Shown here in pieces: positions 52,990-61,900 of a DNA stretch of 64,000 nucleotides. Source of the stretch: Monodelphis domestica (lineage: Eukaryota > Chordata > Mammalia > Didelphimorphia > Didelphidae); NCBI RefSeq assembly GCF_027887165.1, contig NC_077228.1, forward strand, positions 102,829,362-102,893,361, given 5' to 3'. The notes under the pieces were generated by a model. That model saw only the letters and a list, made by a program, of their open reading frames with translations. It ran no database searches and was not told the origin of the DNA. The position numbers were made by a program, and so were the translations under genes. Every line of letters starts with the position of its first letter. The stretch's first letter is position 1.

Positions 52990-55900
52990 GTGTTTTGAAG
53001 TGGACCTAAGCCATGGGAGACTCTTATCTCCCAGGTCTCTCTACTGCAACTTCTTCTGAAACATCACACTTACTTTGGGGGAAGTGTCAGAGGGAGATAA
53101 AAGAGGAGAAAAGCTTGGGTTTTGGTGCCTTGCTTTGGTCCCTTCCTAGCTGCTGCAGATCAAACTTTCCCTAACTTTCCTTTCCTAACTCCAAATAAAC
53201 CTACCTACTTTTCTTTGGAGTTTAGCCTGATTTGATTTACTCCCTAGCCTACCTACAAGAAAACCTTGGTCAATTTCCTTACTGAGCAAGGTGGGGATAC
53301 CCAGCTACCCTCTTTCCCTTCCTTTCCCTCCTTTTTTCCCAACCTCATTTCATAATATGTATACATATATATACATATATATATATATATATATTTCATC
53401 CTATTTGGTTTGTCACTGTTCTCTCTAAGAATACTTCTTCTAGCTACCCTGTTGATAATAACAATTTTTAAGAATTATCAATATCATCTTTTCTTATAGG
53501 AATACAAATCATTTGAACTTATTGGGTGCCTTAAAAAAGTTTTTTTGCCCCTTTCTTAATTACCTTTTGGTGATTCTCTTGAGTTCTATGTTTGTGCATT
53601 AAAATTTCTGTTTAAGTCTGGTCTTTTCTTTATGAATGCTTGGAAGTCTTCTATTTTATTAAATGACCATACTTTCCCCTACAAGAATATAGTCAGTTTT
53701 CCTGGTTAGTTGATTCTTGGTTCTAGACCCATTTCCTTTCCTTTCTGGATTATCATATTCCATGCCTTCCAGGCCTTTGGTGTAGATGCAGCCAGATCCT
53801 GTGTTATCCTAACTGTGATTCCATGATATCTGAATGCCTTCTTCTTATCAGCTTGCAATATTTTTTACTTGGTCTGGTAGTTCTTGAATTTGGCTATAAC
53901 ATTCCTGGGCATTGCCAATTGGAAATTAAATGTGGGAGGTGATCTTTGGATTCTTTCAATTTCCACTTTTCCCTTTTGTTTGAGAATGTTGGGGCAGTTT
54001 TCTTGGATAATTTCCTGTAGAATGATGTTCAGACTTTTTCTTTTGTCATAATCTTCTGATAGTCCAATAATTCTTAAATTGTCTCTCCTGGATCTATTTT
54101 CTAGGTCTGTCAATAAAGTGTTTCATATTCTCATCAATTTTTTCATTCTTTTGATTTTGTTTTATAGGATCTTGCTGCCTTTTGAAGTCATTTGTTTATA
54201 GTTGTTGGATTCTAATTTTTAAAGACTGAATTTCATCTCTGGCTTTTTGGTCATCCTCCTTCTGGTCTGATTTTCTTTGTAGGTCATCTTTCATTATTTT
54301 TGCCTCATTTTCAAGCTGATCAATTCTGGCTTTCAAGACACTATTTTTCTTGTTTTAGTTCATGTGCCTCTGTTTTCCAGATGACTTATTTTGCTTTTTA
54401 AATTATTTTCCCAATTGTCTTCAGCTTCTCTTAGTTGTTTTTTGAATTGTGTTTTGAGTTCTTCCAAAGCCTGTGTCCAATTTGGCTGTAATCTTGCTCC
54501 CCTTTTTATTTGCTGGATCTGTGGGTTTGGGTTATTCTGTCCTGATGGGGCTTCTTCTCTGCTCTGCTGATTGACTAGATTAGGCTGATGGAGTATTAAT
54601 GAGCCCTGAGGTCAGATCTTCCCCAGCTGGCAGCAGAAGCTGAAGGTATAGGTGAAGGTGTGGAGGCTGAAGAGAGCTGTGCTTTCAGCCCTGTTATCAA
54701 GGTATTCTGTAGTGGTTGCAGCTTTCACCCTTGGAGCTTAGTCAGCAAGGCTTTTAGTGGAGTCAGTGGGGAAGGGGTGTTGGAGATTGAGCTTCCCTGC
54801 CCTCTGAAGGCTTCTTATCTGCCCTAATGATAAGGTTAAGCCAGGGTGAGCTGATCTGTGGAGCTGGATGTGCTTTAAGGCCAAAACCTTGAGAAAAGGA
54901 AAGGGGGGATAAGATGGAACATTTTGGCTACTATTAGGCTGCCCTCTCTGTACTTCTTCTCTAGTTGCTTCCCTGCCAACTTTGGTCAGTGCCCTGAGCC
55001 CAGCACAGCTGTGGCAGTAAGGTACTCCCTCTGGACTAGAGTCCTTGCTTGCCCAGAGATTCCAGGGACCACTGGAGACTCAGCAGTACGTGGGGGAGGG
55101 TTCCTTGGACCTTCCTTCTTCCTTTTCCTTAAACCCAAGAGTTCAAAAATTGAGGCTTTTTGGGGCATTCCTTTTAAGTTGAATCCAGCAGGAGGGGTCC
55201 CCAGCTCTGTCCTGTTGTTAGATTTAGTTTTCTTTCCCCTCAAAGTCCTTTTTTTTATTGGTGTAGAAGGGTTTTCAGAGAGGTCTGGAATTTTGCTGTG
55301 TCTAAGTGGCCATCTTGACTCCGCCTCTGGGCTTTTATCTACAATGTGTTTATATTCTAATGGATAGCAGGCTTTCAACAAGCTTTTATTAAGCACATAC
55401 TATATATCAAGCACTGGGGATACCAATATAATCAGAAAGAAAAGACTGTTCTTTCTCTGAAGCAATTTCCATCAATTTCCATTCTAATGGCAGAAGTAAG
55501 CACATAAGAAGAAGCCAAAGAGTCAGGCAAGATGAGAAGGTACTTTGATAGGGACATAGTGACCAAGTCCTAGGAGTCTGATATGTAACTGGAGGAGAGA
55601 TAACAAGGACATAAATCAATATCTACAGCATAAATCGAAAATGACCTTTTGGGGGTTGTCCTGGAAACATCTTTAATTCAACATGCCTCTCTTTGACTAG
55701 ACTCTTTTCCCCTAAACCCTCCTCTATAGGCAGTTAGATGTTGGTGGATAAAGCACTAGGTTAGGAAGAGCCAAGTTTATGTGCAGTCTCAGATACTTTT
55801 TTTAAACCCTTACCTTTTGTCTTAGAATTGATATTAAGTATTGATTCTAAGTAGTGTAATATTTATTGGGAAAGGAAATAGGGAATTGGAAAAAAGGGGA

Positions 55901-58900
55901 ATAAATGGGAGGTTTGTATGGAGTAAGGAGGAGTTAAGGGGAGAGAGGGTATATAGCTTGGCGAGGCAAGGGAGGGAGATGCCCCCTGCTGAGAGGAAAT
56001 AGCAGGGGTCCAATAAGGACGGTTTGTCTTTGAATGACTGAAACTGAAGTTCAGCTCCCTCTATGACCAGTAAAGATAGTCCACTTATCTGACTGCAAAT
56101 TCAAATAATATAATGTTTAATAACTAGTTGGGATTGGAGTTTTTCCTTAGCTTCAGAGTATAGGGCCAGGCCCTAGAGGCTGGCGGAGAGTTTGTCCCAC
56201 TCCCGTCTACTCTCGTTGTTCTAATTCAGAATCTTAGCAGTACACAGAAAGCAAACAAGAACAGTTCTAACCTTTTGAAGCCTGTGTCTTTGGTCTGAAC
56301 CAAGAAGAGCATGCCACTCCAGACTGGGCTGAACAAGCTCCTCTCTCCTCCAATACCTGGAAGCCAGACCTCTCCCGGCAGGAAGGAAGTGCTAGTCACA
56401 AGACCCAACCGCCACTCCCAGTTGCCCCTTCCCCCACACAAACTGTTAGTCTAGTTTCCTTTCCTTTCCACAGTAGAAGAACTGTAAGGGCAAGGCAGTT
56501 GGGGTTAATTGACTTGCTAAGGGTCACATAGCTACAAAGTGTCTGAGGCTAGATTTTTAATACAAGTCCTCTTGACTCCAGGCCTAGCTCTCCATCCACT
56601 GTGCTACTTAGTTGACTCCTTAGATAATTCTATGTATATGACCTTGGCTTAAGTAATATATCCTATGCCTCAGTTTCCTCAACTGTTAAGTGGGGATAAT
56701 AGCAGCATCTGCCTTGCAGGATTATTGTGAGAATCAATTGAGATAATATTTGTGAAACACTTTAATGCCTGGCACATGATAGGTACTGTATAAATGTTTA
56801 TCCTCCTTTTCCTTCTTTTCCAAACTTCCTTATTTCTGTTAAAGACAAGACCTTCTTCCAGCGTATAGGTTCATAATCTGAGCATTATCCTGGTCTCCTT
56901 ATTTTCCCTAATTAATTGCCTTATTTTGCTATTTCAGCAGGCACATCTCTCACATTCCATACCTTTTCTCCATTCACATAGCTATCGCCTTAAATCAGGT
57001 CCTCATTACTTCTTGCTAGATCAGTGCTATCCAACTCAAATAGAAAGGTAGGGTGGGGCATGGACTAATCCACATATTAGGATCTTTGCTGGCCATATGT
57101 TGACTTAGCTTAAAAATGCAATGTTATTAAGAAGTCTAGATAGCACATAGCGAGGAGAGAGTGCTAAGCCTGGTGTCAGTTCCATCCTGGCCTCAGAAAG
57201 AGGGGTGGGACCTGGGCAAGTCATTTAACTCTGACTCGCTAGCCCTTGCAGCTCTTCTGCCTTAGGACTGATTCTAAGGCAAAGGGTAAGGGCCCCCCAC
57301 TTGGAAGCTCTGCTACCTCAGCTGCTCTGCTGCCAGTGCCCAACCCTGTCCTCTCTGCTTTCTGTGGCAAATGCATTGCCCCTGGTCTGAGTTCTGCCCC
57401 TTCCTATGGACGCCATGCTGCCTGGGCTACTCTCTTCTTACCCCAGGGACACTTATTCCTCCTGCTTTCCTTTTTTTTTTTAGGTGTGACTTATTTTGTG
57501 TGTGTAAGAGTGTGTGTGTGAGTGAGAATGTGTGTGACTGTGTGTGTGTCAGTGTTTGAGATTGAGAATGTTGACTGTGAGGGTGTCTGTGTGTATGTGT
57601 CAGTGTGTGTGTGAGTGAGAATATGTGAGATTGAGTGTGTCTGTGTGCATGAGTGTGTGAGAATGTGTATATGTCTCTGTGTGTGTGTGTGTGTGTTCTA
57701 GAGGAACGGAGTGTTCTTTACTTTGCCATCTTGGCTTCCAGCATGCAACACCAAAGGTAATGTTACCATGTTTTATTATATTTTTATTTATTTTACTAAA
57801 TGTCTCCCAATTAAATTTTTTCATAACCTTTACTTTCTTCCTTAGAAGTGATATTAACTTGGTTCTAAGACAGAAGAGAGGTCAGGACTAGGCAATAGGG
57901 GTTAAATGACTTGTCCAGGAAATATTTGAGGCCACATTTGAACCCAGGACCTCCTGTCTCCAGACCTGGCTCTCTATCCACCAATTCTGCTCACTGCCCC
58001 ATCTCATTGACATTTTAATCTGGACTAGATACACTAGGGAGTGTTGCTGGTAGCCTACATGGTTGATTCCTTTGACCCAAATGAGTGCATCAACCAACCA
58101 ACTGCTCTCCCTGACTCCAGTCTGTCTTGTACTTTGTTCCCTGTGTGATTTTCCTTCAGCACAAATTGGACCATGTGATTTCTCTACTCAACCAATTGCA
58201 GTGGCTTCCTTTTGCCTATGGGAAAAAATGTCCTTCAAACCTGTCCTCAACCATTCAGGCTTCACTAGACATTACTCCTGTCCTGCATTGCTGTGATTTG
58301 GTCAAACAGAACAGCCATCTGTGCCTCACACAAGGAGGGGCACTGTCTGTGTAGCTGTTCCCCATCCCTGATGTGTTCTCCCCTCCTCACCACTATGTTG
58401 CAAAGGCTCTCACTTCCTCAGACTTGGCTCGGGTGCCATCGTCTGCAGGGAGCCCCATGGACCCCGCAGATGCTAGTGCACTCCATTGAACTATTTCATA
58501 TAAGTTCAAACTTGTTCACTGCTTGGGCCATTTGTACTTACCTATATACTTGTCTTCCCCACTCGAAGGGAAATTCCTTTCAAGTAGGGATCGTTTCACT
58601 CTTTGTACCTGTATGCCCACTGCACGGCACAAATTCAGCTTAGTAAATCCTTGTTTGATGGGTGTGGGGTGAGGAGGTTGCTCCAGCTTTCACATCTGCA
58701 GCCTCATAGCATCCAGAGGTTTCTCTTCTCCCCTAACAAGGGTGCAGCACAGACCTGGGCTCTATGAATTTGTTTTTATCTATTGTTGTTGAGTTGTGAA
58801 CTGGGAAGATGAGTCTTCTTGACTCTAGGCCCAGTGCTCTATGCACAGTGCCACTTAGCTGCCTCAATTGATATCTGTATTTTGATGTACAGGGATCCCT

Positions 58901-61900
58901 TCCACATGGCGACTTTGTCCATTGCACTTTCAGTAGATCATGGGTCAGCATAGGAAATTAAATGGGAATTTGGGGGAAGTTTAGCAAATGCTTCAGATGA
59001 CACTTGATGGCCATAAAAAGGCCAGCAAAAGTTTAGAAATTCAGAAATGCATAAGATATAATATTGTAAAATATCAACGTATTTTATCTTCTAGTACCAT
59101 AAATATACACACTTAAGCCAGTTGACAACAAAGGCTATAGATGTTGGAGATATCTTTAAAAGTTGAGTAACTCATAAATTTATAAAATATATGTGCTGTT
59201 ATGTTATTTTAAAATGTCTTTTGTTATACATGCAGAATGTTATTCTCCTCAAATCTGCTTAGTTTTAAAATTGTTCCTATTCATATTTTTAAGATTTTTT
59301 CATACAATATTTTTATTTCATATTAACTTAGGGACAACCTAGGACCAAATATTGAACCCAAATTTTGGGTAAACAGCCCATTAAAGAAGAAAATATTTAG
59401 ACTTCTTCTCTGGGATGAAGGGAAGGCCAAAAATTTTTACTAGGATTTTCCAGACACTGAGTTCCTGTCTGCTGTGATGTAGAAGGGATCATAATAGCTT
59501 TCCTTTCTGATTGTGTTATAATTTGTGTGTTTTTCAAAAGAGGAGGGTGCAGAGGCTCCCCCACTATCAAAGGGCCCCGGGACAGGTGACAGAACTCTCA
59601 TCTTCCCCACCCCACCCCCCAGGGTCCTTTGTCCACCTTGCTTGCCTTGGATGCAGACATTCCTCAGAATGGCTCTGAGATCTTCGGGTGCTGGCCATTG
59701 ATCTGCTTCTGGCTCTCCTGTATCCCGCCTCCCTGCAGGTGCCAGGCCTGATCCAGACCATTCACAGCCATCTGAGCAGCATCAAGGATACTGGCGCAAT
59801 GACAGTCATACAGAACCTGCTCCAGAAGCTGGCCTGGAAGTACCCCGATGAGGTCATGCTGAAGCTGGTGGACATCCAGGACAAGGAGCAGTAAGTCAGC
59901 CCTGGCCCTTTATTGCAGCGTGCCCAGCATGCTTCCTCCTAGTTATTGTGTCTCAAGGGCCCAAGCCAGTGCTCATCCTCTCTTCCCAGCCTCTACTGGG
60001 GCCGCTGGTGTCCCAGCATCTCTCCCCACGTCGTCTCAGGCCTGGGTCACCAAAAAGACCTTTTGGGCCATGAGCCACCGCCAGAGGGATTTCCTTAAAG
60101 GAAAGCTCTCCCCCACCTCAGTAAGCTCCAATGACTGTCACTTCCAGGAGCAAATAGAGAACAGTTTGGTGTTCAAAGCCCTTCACCATCTAGCTCAACC
60201 ACCAGCTTTCCAGTCCTCTTATCCCATCTCTCCTCTCGTGCTGGCTATCCTGGTGCCTGGAAGGTGCCCCCTCCCCAGCTCTTTCTCTTGGCTTCCCTGC
60301 TTTGCTTCCAATCCTAGCTAAATCTCACCACTTTCAGGCAGCCCCTCACAATTCCTAACTAGCACTCACCCTCTCTGGACCGTATCTCTGGGAGTTTGTT
60401 CCTTCATAGTTGTTAGAATACCCTCCTATTGGATGGTGAGCGCCCTGAGGGAAGGCACTGTCCTTGTCCTTTCTTTGCCTCCCTGGGCCTCACCTGGTAT
60501 CTGGCCAGGGGACCATGATGCCCTGAGGGTCCTCCATTTACTATGTTACAGTTGCCTGGACAGGTGGATCAGGGTAGAGCTGAGCTGCAATTGCAGGCTC
60601 AGCTATGTTCAGCTCCTGCAATCAGCTCACATGACTAGATTTTGGTTCCTTTTCTGTCCTTTTCCTCTTCCCTCCTAGACTCGTCTTCTCACAGCTAAGA
60701 ATCATTTGTCTTCCATCTCCCAATTTAAGCTTTCTCTAAACCTAATACAAAACCGAACTAATATCTTTCTGTCTTGTCTGCCATTTCTAACCTCTTACCT
60801 CTGCTTCCAGAGCTAAACATTGTCACTCTGTGCCATAGACCCTAGGACTAGAGAGGCAATATAATATCGTAAACCGTGATAGACCTGGAGTGAAGAAAAT
60901 TTGATTTTGAATTCTATCTTTGTATTTACTAGCTGTGGGGTCATGGGCAGATCACTCAAACTTGCTGGGCCTCTTCACCAACATCAGTCCTCTGAAATTG
61001 CAGCTGGTTATTGCATAGATTAGAGTTCTTAAGTCATTCAAAATTATATGTTTTTATAATGTTGTCACTGTATAAATTGTTCTGGTTCTGCTCACTTCAC
61101 TTTGTATCAATGTATACAAATCTTCCCAAGTTTCTCTGAAAGCATCCCTTTCATCTGTTATAGGACAGTAGTATTCCATTAATTTATATATCATGATTTG
61201 TTCAGCTGCTCTCCCATTAATGGTCCTAGCTTCAATTTCTGGTATTTTGCCACTATAAAAAGAGCTGCTATGATTTTTTTGTACCAGTGGACCTTTTCTT
61301 TCTTTCTTTGCTCTCTTTATGGTATGGGACATTCATTGGATTAGAGTATGTACATTTTAAGGACTTTTGGGGTATAGTTCAAAATTGCTTACAAGAATGG
61401 CTGGTACATTTTACATCTTGGCCAAAAAATGCATTAATGTTCCTTTTCCCCTCCAGCCCTTTTAGTCACTTTTCGTAATTTAATAAGTAGAGGTAGAGCC
61501 TCGGAGTCGTTTAATATTCATTCCTCTAATTATTAGTGATTTGGAGCATTTTTCCATCTGGTTGTTGATATCTGGGATTTCTTTTTTTTTAAACTGCTGT
61601 TCATATCTTTTTTACTTAAATTGTTCTTGTATAACTGATATTTATTGTAAATATAAGTAAGAAAATGGTTTAAAAAATATAGCCAGTGAGGGATGGTGTA
61701 AGGGATGAAGTGAAAGGAAGGGAAGGAGGCAAGGAGAAGGGATGAAGGAAGAAGAGAAAAAGGAAGAAAAGGAAGGGAAAGAGAAAGGTGAAAAGGAGAA
61801 AAGAATGAAAGTAGAATATAACTCTCTTGCAGGCAGGGATTGTTTTGTTTTTAAATTTTATATTCCAAGTACCTGAGAAGTAGCAGGGCATAGTGAATAG

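Larger units (their letters stand above)
52059..53850 (-). mobile_element. L1 continuation: start of ORF2 and inter-ORF region, decayed
   Basis: Directly right of the ERV the reversed L1 endonuclease region resumes (caacatatgggtagg.., gggtgagttcatcccattcacattcagag). It becomes pyrimidine-rich and holds a TG repeat and a possible LTR, so the frame is lost. Confidence 0.65.
38588..55335 (-). mobile_element. Full-length L1 with 3' transduction, split by a younger L1 and an ERV
   Basis: The 5' end is near 55,334 (reversed: gcggagtcaagatggccac) and the L1 body ends near 38,765. Beyond that, about 175 bp (38,588-38,764) lie inside the target-site duplication and end in a second A-tract (plus strand cctttttt at 38590-38597), with AATAAA on the minus strand at 38605-38610. 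The duplication is tacaatgtgtttat at 38573-38586 and 55340-55353. With the nested L1 (42315-43127) and the ERV (43626-52054) removed, the element is about 7.5 kb. Confidence 0.85.

Noticed and set aside
54924..55396. Open frames of 136-147 residues on both strands
   Set aside because: They lie in the L1 5'UTR and start/end with L1 sequence; not a gene.
57246..57559. Proline/leucine-rich open frame before the TG repeat
   Set aside because: No splice phase fit with the MROH exons and it runs into a microsatellite.
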